From: Nitratireductor soli
GTDB taxonomy: Bacteria > Pseudomonadota > Alphaproteobacteria > Rhizobiales > Rhizobiaceae
NCBI RefSeq assembly: GCF_001050155.1
Contig: NZ_LFVY01000001.1
Location: 62,001-126,000 of the forward strand
Reading direction: 5' to 3'
Length of the DNA stretch: 64,000 bases
The translations under genes were made by a program, and so were the position numbers. This document shows, piece after piece, positions 1-12,600 of the stretch (position 1 is the stretch's first letter; the number at the start of each line of letters is the position of its first letter). The notes under the pieces are model-generated. The model worked only from the letters and a program-made list of their open reading frames with translations, had not been told where the DNA came from and did not search any database.

Positions 1-2
1 TC

Positions 3-512
3 CCCATGCCGCAGAACGTGCCGCCGGCCGACAATCTGCGCACCCAGCGCGAATTCCTCGAGGAGTTCGGCGACCGGGTGCCGGAGAACATCCGCCGCTA
101 CTGGGCGCGCGAGCGGCCGATCGAGGTGCGGCCCGTGATGGTCGAGCATTATACGAGCCGCGACAAGCTGCCGCCGCGCCAGGATGTGTGGATCCGCACC
201 ACCGGTCCGGTGCCCGACGAGCGGCCGCTGCAGGCGGCGGTGCTTGCCTATCTGTCGGACATGACGCTGCTCGACACATCGACCTTCGCCCATGGCCGCT
301 CGGGCTTCGATCCCGACATCCAGATGGCCAGCCTCGACCACGCGATGTGGTTCCACCGGCCGCACAAGCTCGACGGCTGGCTGCTCTACACGCAGGACAG
401 TCCCTCGGCGCAAGGCGCGCGCGGTTTTTCGCGCGGCAGTCTTTACGGCCTCGATGGAACGCTGGTTGCCTCGGTGGCGCAGGAAGGCCTTGTGCGTATG
501 CGTACAAAATAG
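3..512 (+). CDS. tesB: Acyl-CoA thioesterase II, C-terminal part (cut by window start)
   Basis: The frame is open to the left edge, so this is the C-terminal ~170 residues of a protein usually ~285-290 residues long. Acyl-CoA thioesterase II hydrolyses fatty acyl-CoA to free fatty acid and CoA in the cytoplasm with a double hot-dog fold. The visible half carries the second hot-dog: the LDHAMWFHRP segment holds the expected catalytic Asp, LLYTQDSPSA the Ser/Thr region, and VASVAQEGLVR near the end the expected catalytic Gln. The protein ends in RMRTK with a TAG stop. A likely sigma54 promoter for the next gene lies in the gap downstream, so it is probably not co-transcribed with glnK. Confidence 0.9.
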   Translation, partial: PMPQNVPPADNLRTQREFLEEFGDRVPENIRRYWARERPIEVRPVMVEHYTSRDKLPPRQDVWIRTTGPVPDERPLQAAVLAYLSDMTLLDTSTFAHGRSGFDPDIQMASLDHAMWFHRPHKLDGWLLYTQDSPSAQGARGFSRGSLYGLDGTLVASVAQEGLVRMRTK

Positions 513-631
513 GCAAAGCGATAATTCTGCATATTTATTAGTCATTTGCGTGCTGTCCGGGCCGGCTGGCATGCGTTGGCGTATCCATTTTTTCCTTTAT
601 TTACAAAGCTGTACCAATCGTTGAGCGCAAC

Positions 632-646
632 TGGCACGGTATTTGG
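632..646 (+). promoter_or_regulatory. Sigma54 (RpoN) -24/-12 promoter of glnK-amtB
   Basis: TGGCACG, four bases, then TTGG matches the sigma54 consensus TGGCACG-N4-TTGC at the invariant -24 GG with correct spacing; the -12 element has GG instead of GC. It lies about 85 bases upstream of glnK, where NtrC-activated promoters of glnK-amtB operons are normally found. I did not find a convincing NtrC palindrome in the 120 bases upstream. Confidence 0.6.
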
Positions 647-725
647 TTCACCTTTGCCGTCGCGGTCCGCCTGCGGGTGACCGGCGATGCAGGCAACCCG
701 CGGGAATCCGCTACAGCAAAGGTGA

Positions 726-1070
<345 letters not shown>

Positions 1071-1098
1071 GCGGCGGACAATTCCGATGGAGAAACAC

Positions 1099-2457
1099 AT
1101 GATGTACCAAGCAATCACACGCGCTGCGCGTCCGCTGGCGCTGGGCGGGCTGGCGCTCGCCGCCGTGTCGTTTCCGGCGTTCGCCCAGGAAACCACGGAA
1201 GCTGCGGAAGCGGCCACCGGGCCCGAATTCGCCACGGTGGCGGAAACCGCCTTCATCTTCAACACGCTTCTGTTCCTGATCGGCGGCTTCCTCGTCATGT
1301 GGATGGCCGCCGGTTTCGCCATGCTGGAAGCCGGCATGGTGCGCACCAAGAACGTATCCATGCAGCTCCTCAAGAACATCGCGCTCTATTCCATCGCCGG
1401 CATCATGTACTGGGTGGTGGGTTACAGCCTGATGTATGTCGACGTGTCGGGCTATATCGGCAGCTTCGCCGCCTATGGCTGGCCCGATGCGGGCACGGCC
1501 AACGAAGGCGACTATTCGGTCGCTTCCGACTGGTTCTTCCAGATGGTGTTCGTGGCGACCGCAGCCTCGATCGTCTCCGGCACGCTGGCCGAGCGCATCA
1601 AGCTCTGGCCGTTTCTGCTGTTCGTCGTCGTGCTGACCGGCTTCATCTACCCGATCGCCGGATCGTGGAAATGGGGCGCCGGCTGGCTCGACGCCATGGG
1701 CTTCCAGGACTTCGCCGGCTCGACGCTGGTCCATTCGGTCGGCGGCTGGGCAGCGCTGGCGGGCGCCCTCCTGCTCGGCGCGCGCAATGGCAAATACACC
1801 CCCGACGGCAAGGTCGCGCCGATCCCCGGTTCCAACATGGCGCTGGCGACCCTCGGCACGTTCATCCTGTGGCTCGGCTGGTTCGGCTTCAACGGCGCCT
1901 CGCAGCTCGCCATGGGAACGAATGCCGACGTGTCCGATATCAGCCGCATCTTCGCCAACACCAACCTGGCGGCGGCCGGCGGCGTGGTGGCGGCGCTGGT
2001 CCTGACGCAGCTCCTGTACAAGAAGGTCGACATCACCTTCGTCCTGAACGGCGCGCTGGCGGGCCTCGTCTCGATCACGGCCGAGCCGCTGACGCCAAGC
2101 CCGCTGATGGCGATCATCATCGGGGCGATCGGCGGCATCATCGTGGTTCTGTCGGTGCCGCTGCTCGACAAGCTCAAGATCGACGATGTGGTGGGCGCGA
2201 TTCCCGTGCACCTGATCGCCGGCATCTGGGGCACGATGGCCGTGCCGCTGACCAATGGCGATGCCAGCTTCGGCGTGCAGTTTATCGGCGTCGCCGCCTA
2301 TGCGGTGTTCACCTTCGTCGCATCCTTCGTCGTCTGGATGGCGCTGAAGGCGTCGATCGGACTGCGGGTCAGCGCCGAGGACGAGATGAACGGGCTCGAC
2401 GTCGCGGAAGTGGGCGTGGAAGCCTATCCGGAGTTCATCGCCGTTCATGGGCGCTGA
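1099..2457 (+). CDS. amtB: Ammonium transporter
   Basis: AmtB is the trimeric inner-membrane ammonium channel. From this start the protein has ~452 residues: a cleavable signal sequence ending around AFAQ (residue ~30), a periplasmic acidic stretch, then eleven hydrophobic helices. The twin pore histidines are seen in [10 protein letters not shown] and [15 protein letters not shown] 1099 (or 1102) follows GGAGAAA at a good distance; ATG 1087 lies upstream of that site and would add only four residues. It sits 28 bases after glnK and ends in a clear terminator, so the two genes form a complete operon. Confidence 0.95.
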   Translation: MMYQAITRAARPLALGGLALAAVSFPAFAQETTEAAEAATGPEFATVAETAFIFNTLLFLIGGFLVMWMAAGFAMLEAGMVRTKNVSMQLLKNIALYSIAGIMYWVVGYSLMYVDVSGYIGSFAAYGWPDAGTANEGDYSVASDWFFQMVFVATAASIVSGTLAERIKLWPFLLFVVVLTGFIYPIAGSWKWGAGWLDAMGFQDFAGSTLVHSVGGWAALAGALLLGARNGKYTPDGKVAPIPGSNMALATLGTFILWLGWFGFNGASQLAMGTNADVSDISRIFANTNLAAAGGVVAALVLTQLLYKKVDITFVLNGALAGLVSITAEPLTPSPLMAIIIGAIGGIIVVLSVPLLDKLKIDDVVGAIPVHLIAGIWGTMAVPLTNGDASFGVQFIGVAAYAVFTFVASFVVWMALKASIGLRVSAEDEMNGLDVAEVGVEAYPEFIAVHGR

Positions 2458-2512
2458 GCCGAAGCAAAGTCTACCCTGGCGACCGGCGCGTTCACGCCGG
2501 CCGTCATTCCTG

Positions 2513-2540
2513 GAGGCCCGGTTCATCCGGGCCTCTTTCT
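2513..2540 (+). terminator. Rho-independent terminator after amtB
   Basis: A perfect 9-bp GC-rich stem (GAGGCCCGG with CCGGGCCTC) closes a 5-base loop and is followed by TTTCTTAT. It ends the glnK-amtB transcript and separates it from ftsK. Confidence 0.85.
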
Positions 2541-2686
2541 TATGTGCAGACGGCTATCCAGGAATCCGGCGAGAAATCCGCCACGCGCCGTGCATGGTTA
2601 ATGCCGCCTTAACCTTCCCCTCGCTAGGGTTCGACAGAGCAATCACGGCGCCTGGCGCGCCGCCAGCAACGCGCGAGCGGAGAATT

Positions 2687-5224
<2,538 letters not shown>

Positions 5225-5282
5225 CGCCGCTCGATCGATGGCGGTTCTGCGCTGGAACCTGAGCGGGTGCAGGCCTGTTCAT

Positions 5283-5320
5283 CGGATAGCCCAATTTAAG
5301 CCCCACTGGGAGGCTATCCG
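5283..5320. repeat. Inverted repeat in the ftsK-lolA gap
   Basis: CGGATAGCC and GGCTATCCG form a perfect 9-bp inverted repeat around a 20-base loop. No T-run follows, so it is not a standard terminator; it could be a protein-binding site or a leader hairpin for lolA. Confidence 0.4.
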
Positions 5321-5345
5321 AGAATAAACGTGGAGATCGAGTACG

Positions 5346-5987
5346 ATGAAAGATCGGGTAACCGGTATTCCGGGGCGGTGCGCGGCGATGATCGCGGTGG
5401 TGGTTGCCGCCCTTTGCGCGGCAGCTCTTCCTTCCCTCGGCGCGACGCCCGAGAGCGCCCAGCGCATCGCCTCGCACTTTTCCAGCGTGCGCACCATGAC
5501 CGGCGAATTCGTTCAGTTCGGCCCGCGCGGCGAGCAGACCGGCGGGAAATTCTACATCGAGCGGCCGGGCAAGATCCGCTTCGACTATGAGGAGCCGTCG
5601 GGCTTCCGTGTCACGTCGGACGGCGATTCGGTTGTCATCCAGAACAAGAAGCTGAACACGGCCGACCTCTATCCGCTGTCGAAGACGCCGCTGAAGCTGC
5701 TGCTCGACGAACGCATCGACCTTTCGGGCGACAAGGTGCAGACGGTGAAGGAGGATACGGACCTGACGACCATCAAGATGGTCGACAAGTCGGTGTTCGG
5801 CAACGCGACCATCACCATGATGTTCGATTCGAAATCCTACGACCTGCGCCAGTGGACCATCACCGACGCCCAGGGCAAGGACACGACGGTGATGATCTTC
5901 AACGTCAAGCAGGGGGTCACCTTCGACCCGAGCGTGTTCAAGATCGACTATCGCCGCGTCGACGAGATCAGCCGGCAGAAGCGCTGA
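5346..5987 (+). CDS. lolA: Outer-membrane lipoprotein carrier protein LolA
   Basis: LolA shuttles lipoproteins across the periplasm from LolCDE to the outer membrane. The 213-residue protein has a signal peptide (hydrophobic stretch ~residues 13-30, cleavage near LGA) and the LolA open-barrel sequence, including TGEFVQFGPRG, RPGKIRFDYEEPS and a C-terminal VTFDPSVFKIDY. It follows ftsK by about 120 bases and precedes xthA, a common alphaproteobacterial order. A separate promoter in the gap containing the inverted repeat is possible. Confidence 0.92.
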   Translation: MKDRVTGIPGRCAAMIAVVVAALCAAALPSLGATPESAQRIASHFSSVRTMTGEFVQFGPRGEQTGGKFYIERPGKIRFDYEEPSGFRVTSDGDSVVIQNKKLNTADLYPLSKTPLKLLLDERIDLSGDKVQTVKEDTDLTTIKMVDKSVFGNATITMMFDSKSYDLRQWTITDAQGKDTTVMIFNVKQGVTFDPSVFKIDYRRVDEISRQKR

Positions 5988-6124
5988 TTCCATCGCCGTC
6001 CGCGCGGTTTCCGGGCTGAAGGTTGTGGACAGGGGGCGGCCGATGGGCGCAGCGGGAACGCGCGCTTGTCATCGCGGTGGGTTGCGGGCAGGTTTACGGT
6101 CCGCAAACCAGTCCGGACCGCCTC

Positions 6125-6931
6125 ATGCCCTTCACCATCGCCACCTGGAACATCAATTCAGTGCGCCTGCGCATGCCGATCGTGCAGCAGTTCCTGGAGC
6201 GCTATCGCCCGGACGTGCTGTGCCTGCAGGAAACCAAGTGCCAGGACGATCAGTTTCCAGCATCGGCCTTTCGCAAGCTCGGCTACGAGCACATGGCGAT
6301 CCATGGGCAGAAGGGCTATCACGGCGTGGCGACCGTTTCGCTGCGTCCGCTGGAGCTGGTCGAGAAGCGCGAATTCTGCCGCATGGGCGACAGCCGGCAC
6401 ATCTCCGTCGCGGTCAATGCCGGCGGGCGGCGGCTGGTTCTGCACAATTTCTACGTTCCGGCGGGGGGCGACGAGCCGGACCCCGAAATCAACGTGAAGT
6501 TCCGCCACAAGCTCGATTTCCTGGCCGAGATGCACGCGTTGCGCGCCGACCATGACGACGCTTCGGGCACGATCCTGGTGGGCGACCTCAACATCGCGCC
6601 GCTGGAAACGGATGTCTGGTCGCACAAGCAGTTGCTGAAGGTTGTCAGCCACACGCCGGTGGAAACCGAGGGGCTTGAACGCCTGCGGGAAGAGGGCGGC
6701 TGGGTCGACTTGATGCGCCAGTATGTTCCGCCGGAGGAAAAGCTGTTCACCTGGTGGAGCTACCGGGCGCGCGACTGGGAGATTTCTGACCGCGGGCGCC
6801 GGCTCGACCATGTCTGGGCGTCGCCCAACCTGTCGCCGGCGCTCAACCGCATCGAGGTGCTGCGCGAGGCGCGTGGCTGGGACCGGCCGTCCGACCACGT
6901 GCCGGTGATCGCCGGTTTCGATCTGGGTTGA
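6125..6931 (+). CDS. xthA: Exodeoxyribonuclease III
   Basis: This is an endonuclease/exonuclease/phosphatase-fold AP endonuclease acting in base-excision repair. The 268-residue protein has the hallmarks TWNINSVR, LQETKCQDDQF (metal-binding Glu), GDLNIAP (Asp/Asn), RRLDHVW and SDHVPV (catalytic His). ATG 6125 gives MPFTIATWNIN, the normal family N-terminus; an in-frame start at 6023 would add 34 unrelated residues. The stop touches the stop of the convergent gene with no gap. Confidence 0.94.
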   Translation: MPFTIATWNINSVRLRMPIVQQFLERYRPDVLCLQETKCQDDQFPASAFRKLGYEHMAIHGQKGYHGVATVSLRPLELVEKREFCRMGDSRHISVAVNAGGRRLVLHNFYVPAGGDEPDPEINVKFRHKLDFLAEMHALRADHDDASGTILVGDLNIAPLETDVWSHKQLLKVVSHTPVETEGLERLREEGGWVDLMRQYVPPEEKLFTWWSYRARDWEISDRGRRLDHVWASPNLSPALNRIEVLREARGWDRPSDHVPVIAGFDLG

Positions 6932-7387
6932 TTATTCGATCAGCCGCGAAGCGACGCGCTCCATGCGGGCAAGCATCGCCTGGAGATTGGCGGCGATGCG
7001 CCGGTGCAACTGCACGGCGGTTTCGGGGAATTCCTCGAGAATGCGGTGGAAGGTGGAGCGGCTCAGCCTGATCAGGCGCGCGTCGGATTCCGTCGCGGCA
7101 CTGGTGACGCGCTTGCCTTCGGTGATCAGGGCCAGTTCGCCGAGGATCGTTCCGGGACCAAAGCGGTCGACGATCTGGCGCGCGCCGTCCCGCTCGGTGA
7201 AGAGAACGACATTGCCCGAGGCGACGATGAAGGCGCAATCGGCCAGGCCGCCTTCGACGTAGATGTCGCGTCCGGCGCCCAGCGTCATGCTCTCGGCGCC
7301 GAAGGCCATCAGGCGCAACTGCTCATGCGTGAACCCTGCAAAAAGACCCACGCCGGACAGAACGCGAATATCATCGTCCAGCGCCAT
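6932..7387 (-). CDS. Single-domain cyclic nucleotide-binding protein
   Basis: The 151-residue protein is essentially one Crp-type cyclic nucleotide-binding domain (about residues 8-130) with a phosphate-binding cassette (GELALITEGKRV), followed by a short helix. It has no helix-turn-helix, so it is unlikely to bind DNA by itself; it may sense cAMP/cGMP or act as a protein partner. It lies 52 bases downstream of the response-regulator gene on the same strand and is probably co-transcribed with it. The ligand and target are unknown. Confidence 0.82.
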   Translation of the reverse strand: MALDDDIRVLSGVGLFAGFTHEQLRLMAFGAESMTLGAGRDIYVEGGLADCAFIVASGNVVLFTERDGARQIVDRFGPGTILGELALITEGKRVTSAATESDARLIRLSRSTFHRILEEFPETAVQLHRRIAANLQAMLARMERVASRLIE

Positions 7388-7439
7388 TCCGTTGTCCCCA
7401 ACTCACTCCCGGCAATCCCCGTACGCCCTCACGGCGCTC

Positions 7440-8123
7440 TCACGGAACGAGCTTGTATCCACCGCTTTCTGTCACAAGAATTTCGGCTTTGGAAGGATCG
7501 CGTTCGATCTTTTGCCGGAGACGGTAGACGTGGGTTTCCAGAGTGTGGGTGGTGACGCCGGAATTGTAGCCCCAGACCTCCTCCAGCAGCACGTCGCGTG
7601 TCACCACCTTCTCCTCGGCGCGATACAGATATTTTATGATCGCCGCTTCCTTCTCGGTCAGGCGGATCTTGCCGCCGCGCTCGTCGATCAGCAGCTTCTG
7701 CGACGGCTTGAAGGTGTAGGGACCGACGGAGAAGGTCGCGTCCTCGCTCTGCTCGTGCTGGCGCAACTGGGCGCGGATGCGCGCCAGAAGCACGGCGAAG
7801 CGGAACGGCTTGGTCACGTAATCGTTGGCGCCGGCTTCGAGCCCGAGAATCGTGTCCGAATCGGTGTCCTGCGCCGTCAGCATGATGATCGGCGCGCGAT
7901 AGCCGCCCTTGCGCAAAAGCTTGACCGCCTCGCGGCCATCCATGTCGGGCAGGCCGACATCCATGATCAGAATGTCGACGATGGCGCTGCGGGCCGCCTG
8001 CACGCCCTTGGTGGCGGTGGCTTCCTGCAGGATGTCGAACTCCTCGTAGAGCGCAAGCTGTTCGACCAGCGTCGCCCGGAGGTCTTCGTCGTCATCGACG
8101 ATAAGGATGGTGCGTGACGTCAT
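7440..8123 (-). CDS. OmpR/PhoB-family response regulator (CenR-like candidate)
   Basis: This 227-residue two-domain regulator has an N-terminal receiver with the acidic pair DDD at 10-12, phospho-acceptor Asp55 (LIMDVGLPD) and the Lys of YVTKPF. A C-terminal winged helix (about 130-227) ends in VTESGGYKLVP. No histidine kinase is adjacent, so it is an orphan by position. In rhizobia and Caulobacter the essential orphan-encoded CenR envelope regulator has this architecture; that identity is only suggested, not shown. It heads a short minus-strand operon with the cyclic nucleotide-binding gene. Confidence 0.85.
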   Translation of the reverse strand: MTSRTILIVDDDEDLRATLVEQLALYEEFDILQEATATKGVQAARSAIVDILIMDVGLPDMDGREAVKLLRKGGYRAPIIMLTAQDTDSDTILGLEAGANDYVTKPFRFAVLLARIRAQLRQHEQSEDATFSVGPYTFKPSQKLLIDERGGKIRLTEKEAAIIKYLYRAEEKVVTRDVLLEEVWGYNSGVTTHTLETHVYRLRQKIERDPSKAEILVTESGGYKLVP

Positions 8124-8302
8124 GTTTCAATCCAGTATCCGGGCCAGTACCAGGCCGCTATCCAGAAACAAGCCAGCCGGTCCGCATGGAAACCCCATGT
8201 TGACCATTCCAGCTTTATGCGGAACGTGACAGTGCAAAAAGACCATGGCGACCATTTGTTCCACAGGGCGGATCATATTCCAATAATTGGGGATTTCGAA
8301 CC

Positions 8303-8851
8303 ATGCGCGGACAAACCGGCAACACGGTGAAGCTGATCGAGGTGCGCCGGCGGCCGGGATGCCCCACGCAGGGCCTGCTGACGGTGGGGCCGCTGGCGTT
8401 TGCCTGCGCGCTCGGACGCGGCGGAACGGCGATGCTCAAGCGCGAGGGAGACGGCGCCACGCCAATGGCGACGCTGCGCCTTCTCTACGGCTATTTTCGT
8501 GGCGACCGGGCGCGTTCGGGACCGCCGCGAGCGCGCTTTTCGATGACGGCGATCGATGCCCGCGACGGCTGGTGCGATGCGTCGGGCGACCGCAACTACA
8601 ACCGTCCGGTGCGCCTGCCCTATCCGGCGAGCCACGAGACGATGCGGCGCGACGACCGCCTGTACGATGTCTGCATGGTCACCGACTGGAACATGCGCCC
8701 GGCGATGCGCCGGCGCGGCAGCGCCATTTTCCTGCACATCGCCAAGCCCGGTTTCGCCCCGACGGAGGGGTGCATCGCCGTTGCGCCACGGGCGATGGCG
8801 CGAATCCTGCCGCTGATCGGCCCGCAAACGCTGATCAGGGTGCATCGCTAG
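8303..8851 (+). CDS. L,D-transpeptidase (YkuD) family protein
   Basis: The 182-residue protein carries the YkuD catalytic signature: His145 in IFLHIAKPG, then TEGCIAV with the nucleophile Cys157, and Arg163. This family makes 3-3 peptidoglycan crosslinks or links proteins to murein; some members without a transport signal have other substrates. No clear signal peptide is visible, so its localisation is uncertain. The TAG stop lies inside the first bases of a palindromic repeat (8848-8913). Confidence 0.83.
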   Translation: MRGQTGNTVKLIEVRRRPGCPTQGLLTVGPLAFACALGRGGTAMLKREGDGATPMATLRLLYGYFRGDRARSGPPRARFSMTAIDARDGWCDASGDRNYNRPVRLPYPASHETMRRDDRLYDVCMVTDWNMRPAMRRRGSAIFLHIAKPGFAPTEGCIAVAPRAMARILPLIGPQTLIRVHR

Positions 8852-8913
8852 TGCAACGCTTCAACTGAAATGAAGGCTTCGCATTCATTTCAGTTGAAGC
8901 AAAGTTGCACTAG
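8848..8913. repeat. CTAG-ended palindrome 1
   Basis: A 66-bp near-perfect palindrome starts CTAGTGCAAC and ends GTTGCACTAG, with inner arms GCTTCAACTGAAATGA and TCATTTCAGTTGAAGC and one 3-base bulge. It overlaps the stop codon of the L,D-transpeptidase gene. It may act as a terminator, but its ends resemble the element at 22154-22275, suggesting a mobile repeat. Confidence 0.8.
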
Positions 8914-8923
8914 AATCAATAAT

Positions 8924-8980
8924 TTAGTGGCCTGCTTGCCCCAGTCCAAACTTATCAGTTTGGCTGGGGCAGGACACTAA
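8924..8980. repeat. Second palindrome between convergent genes
   Basis: An imperfect hairpin runs from TTAGTG to CACTAA with inner arms CCAAACT and AGTTTGG around TATC, plus CCTG/CAGG and CCCAG/CTGGG blocks. With the preceding palindrome it fills the whole gap between the convergent L,D-transpeptidase and peroxidase genes. Confidence 0.65.
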
Positions 8981-8985
8981 GGCCT

Positions 8986-9552
8986 TCAGCGCGCCATGGC
9001 GTGGTATTCGTCGTTCGGGTGCATGTCGACGGCGGCCGCGATGCGGTTCGACATGTTGAAGAAGGCGGTCACCGAGGCGATGTCCCAGATGTCGTGCTCG
9101 GAGAAGCCCGCATCGCGCAGCGCCCGGCGGTCGGCTTCCTCGATCTTGTCGGGCGTCTCCGTCAGCTTGACCGCGAAGTCGAGCATGGCCTTCCGGCGCG
9201 GGTCGAGCTTGGCGGCGCGATAGTTCATCACCATCATCTCGCCGAACATGGGGTCGCCGGAGAGCTGGCGCACGGCCGCGCCATGCGCCGTCAGGCAGTA
9301 GTAGCAATGATTGACGCTGGAAACGACGACGGCGATCATCTCGCGTTCGAGCTTGCTCAGCACCGAATCGCCCAGCATCAGATCGTTGTACATCTGGGTG
9401 AAGGCGTTGAGCTTGGCCTCGTCGAAGGCGTAGGCGACCAGCACATTGGGCACCAGGCCGAGCTTTTCGCGGCATTTGTCGAAATAGGCCTCGGTTGCCT
9501 CGCTCAACCCCTCGAGCGGTGGAAAATGAAGCGCGGTGACGGGCTTTGTCAT
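8986..9552 (-). CDS. AhpD-like peroxidase-related protein (carboxymuconolactone decarboxylase family)
   Basis: The 188-residue protein belongs to the AhpD-like superfamily. The diagnostic segment is LEREMIAVVVSSVNHCYYC followed by LTAHG: an upstream Glu, a CxxC pair and a His, the proton-relay and redox cysteines of alkylhydroperoxidases. Members reduce peroxides or pass electrons between thiol partners. It matches the uncharacterised peroxidase-related subfamily by length and the LVPNVL / FFNMSNRIA signature regions. It is divergent from the glutamate dehydrogenase gene with ~125 bases between; no redox-regulator site was recognised there. Confidence 0.85.
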   Translation of the reverse strand: MTKPVTALHFPPLEGLSEATEAYFDKCREKLGLVPNVLVAYAFDEAKLNAFTQMYNDLMLGDSVLSKLEREMIAVVVSSVNHCYYCLTAHGAAVRQLSGDPMFGEMMVMNYRAAKLDPRRKAMLDFAVKLTETPDKIEEADRRALRDAGFSEHDIWDIASVTAFFNMSNRIAAAVDMHPNDEYHAMAR

Positions 9553-9677
9553 GATCCGAATACCCTTTCCGGAAAAATTGCGGTGTTTTCAGCCTGCACG
9601 GTGCGATGACGGGTCGTCAAATTGCTTTCGTCTGAATACGATAAGCCAGTTCGGACAACCAAACGGGGACATTCGGC

Positions 9678-12600
9678 ATGGCTGCCAAGACAAAGACCTC
9701 CAAAACCGCAAGAACGGGCAGGTCCAAGGGCGGAACCGGAAGTGTCGAGTGCCTGCTGCAGCTTTTTCAATCGCGTGCACCTGCCGAGGATCTGCAATCC
9801 TATGACGATGCCGCGCTGCACAAGGCGGCCGAGCTTGCGGCGGCGGCGATCGAGGCGCATCACTCCGGCGCGAGCGTGCTGCGCATCGACAACGACACCG
9901 GCATCGAGCGGCTTGGCCGTTCCATCACGGCGGTCACCGTCGTCAACGACAACATGCCGTTCCTGTTCGATTCGGTGCTGAGCGAGCTCAGCGAGGCGGG
10001 CGGCGAGCCGACGCTGGTCCTGCATCCCGTGCTGATGGTGCGGCACGGCAAGAAGGGCGTCGAGGAGATCGCCGGCGATGCGGCGACGACCAAGCATGCC
10101 GCCGGGCTCGACAAGGTCAGCCTGATCCATGTGCACCTGCCAAGAATGTCCGACCAGCAGTGCAAGGAACTGGACGCGCGTCTCGCCAACACGCTGAAGC
10201 AGACAAGGGCGGCCGTCGCCGACTGGAAGCCGATGCTGGCGCGGCTCGACCAGGAGATCACCGAGCTGCGCTACGCGCCGGTGCCGCTCGACAGGGATGC
10301 CGTCGCCGAGACGATCGCCTTCCTCGAATGGCTGCGCGACGACAATTTCACCTTCCTCGGCATGCGCGAGTTCCTCTACACGGGCGGCGAGAAGAACGGA
10401 ATGCTGGAGCGGGCCGACAAGAAGGGGCTCGGCATCCTCGCCGATCCCGACGTGCTGGTGCTGCGGCGCGGCAAGGAAGCGGTTTCGACGACGCCGGAGA
10501 TCCGCGCCTTCCTGCATGGGCCGGACCCGCTGATCGTCACCAAGGCGAACGCCAAGTCGGTGGTCCACCGGCGCGCCTATCTCGACTATATCGGCGTCAA
10601 GACGTTCAGCCCCGAAGGCAAGCTGACGGGCGAACTGCGCATCGTCGGCCTGTTCACCTCGACCGCCTACACGCGCTCGGTGATGAAGATCCCGTATCTG
10701 CGCTCGAAGGCCGAGGCAGTGATTGCCAAGTCCGGCTTCGCCTCCACCGACCATTCCGGCAAGGCGCTGATCAACGTGCTGGAATCCTATCCGCGCGACG
10801 AGTTGTTCCAGATCGGCGTGCCGATCCTGCGCAAGCACGCCCAGGCGATCCTGGCGCTGGGCGAGCGGCCGCGCGTCAGGGCGCTGTACCGGGTCGATCA
10901 GTTCGACCGCTTCGTCTCGGTGATCGTCTTCGTGCCGCGCGACCGCTACGATTCGCAGGCCCGCGTCGCCATCGGCAACTACCTGAAGACAGCCTTCCAG
11001 GGCCGGCTGTCAGCCTATTACCCGGCATTCCCCGAGGGCACGCTGGCGCGCGTGCATTTCATCATCGGCCGCTCCGGCGGCAAGACGCCGCGTGTCGAGA
11101 CGGAAATGCTGGAAGCCACCATCCGCGGCATCGTCCGCAACTGGGACGATGCGCTGCAGGAAGCAGTCGAGCGGACCGGCGCGGCGACGGGCCTCGCCCA
11201 GGTGGCGGCGGGTTTCCCCGAGAGTTACCGCAACGGCTTCTCCGCGGAGACCGCGCTGACCGACGCGGCGCGCATCGAGGCTCTTTCGGCGGGCAATCCG
11301 ATCGCCATCGATTTCCATCGCCACGAGGACCAGGACGCCGGCCAGGCGGCGCTGAAAATCTATCACCACGGCACGCCGGTGCCGCTGACGGAGCGCGTGC
11401 CGCTGCTGGAGAACATGGGCTTCCGCGTCATCAGCGAGCGCACCTTCGAGGTCGGCGACGGCGACGACAGCGACACGGCGCAGGTGTTCATCCACGACAT
11501 GGAGCTGGAGAACGCCTTCGCCGGCGCGATCGACCTCGCCGACAACGGGGCGCTGTTCGAGGAGATGTTCCTGTCCGTCTGGCACGGCGAGCACGACAAT
11601 GACCGGCTCAATGCGCTGGCGCAGACGGCCAGGCTGCGTGTCGCCGAGATCGCCATCCTGCGCGCCTACAGCCGCTACCTGCACCAGGCGAGCATTCCGC
11701 AGAGCCAGGATTTCATCGCCGCGACGCTGAACCGCTATCCGCACATCGCGGCGAAGCTGTTTTCGCTGTTCGTCGTCCGCTTCGACCCGAAGAAGGCGGC
11801 GGACAAGAAGGCCGATGACGAAGCGCGCGCCATAGAGGCGGCGATCGAGGCCGATCTCGACCAGGTGCCGAACCTCGACGACGACACCATCATCCGCCGC
11901 TTCCTCAACCTGGTCGAAGCGACGCTGCGCACCAACCATTTCGCGCCGAAGGAAGAGGGCGCGGTGCGCTCGCTGGCGCTGAAGTTCGATTCGCGCGCCA
12001 TCACCGGCCTGCCACAGCCGCGCCCCTGGCGCGAGATCTTCGTCTACGGCCCCGAGGTCGAGGGCGTCCATCTGCGCTTCGGCCCGGTGGCGCGCGGCGG
12101 CCTGCGCTGGTCGGACCGGGCGCAGGACTACCGGACCGAGGTGCTGGGTCTGGTCAAGGCGCAGCAGGTGAAGAACGCCGTCATCGTGCCGGTCGGCGCC
12201 AAGGGCGGCTTCTTCCCGCGCCGACTGCCGGCGGGCGGCGGCCGGCAGGAGGTGTTCGAGGCGGGGCGGGCAGCCTACATCAACTTCATCTCCAGCCTGT
12301 TGTCGATCACCGACAATCTCGACGGCGACACGGTGGTGCCGCCCAGGGGCGTGGTGCGCCATGACGTCAACGATCCCTATTTCGTCGTCGCCGCCGACAA
12401 GGGCACGGCGACGTTTTCCGACACGGCCAACGGCATCAGCCAGGCGCACGGCTTCTGGCTCGACGACGCCTTCGCCTCGGGCGGCTCGGCCGGCTACGAC
12501 CACAAGAAGATGGGCATCACCGCGCGTGGTGCGTGGGAGGCCGTCAAGCGGCACTTCCGCGAGATGAACCGCGACATCCAGACCGAGCCGTTCACTGCGG

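Noticed and set aside
12181-12360. Possible frameshift in the glutamate dehydrogenase core
   Set aside because: The frame reads through with all expected catalytic motifs in order, so the gene is intact.
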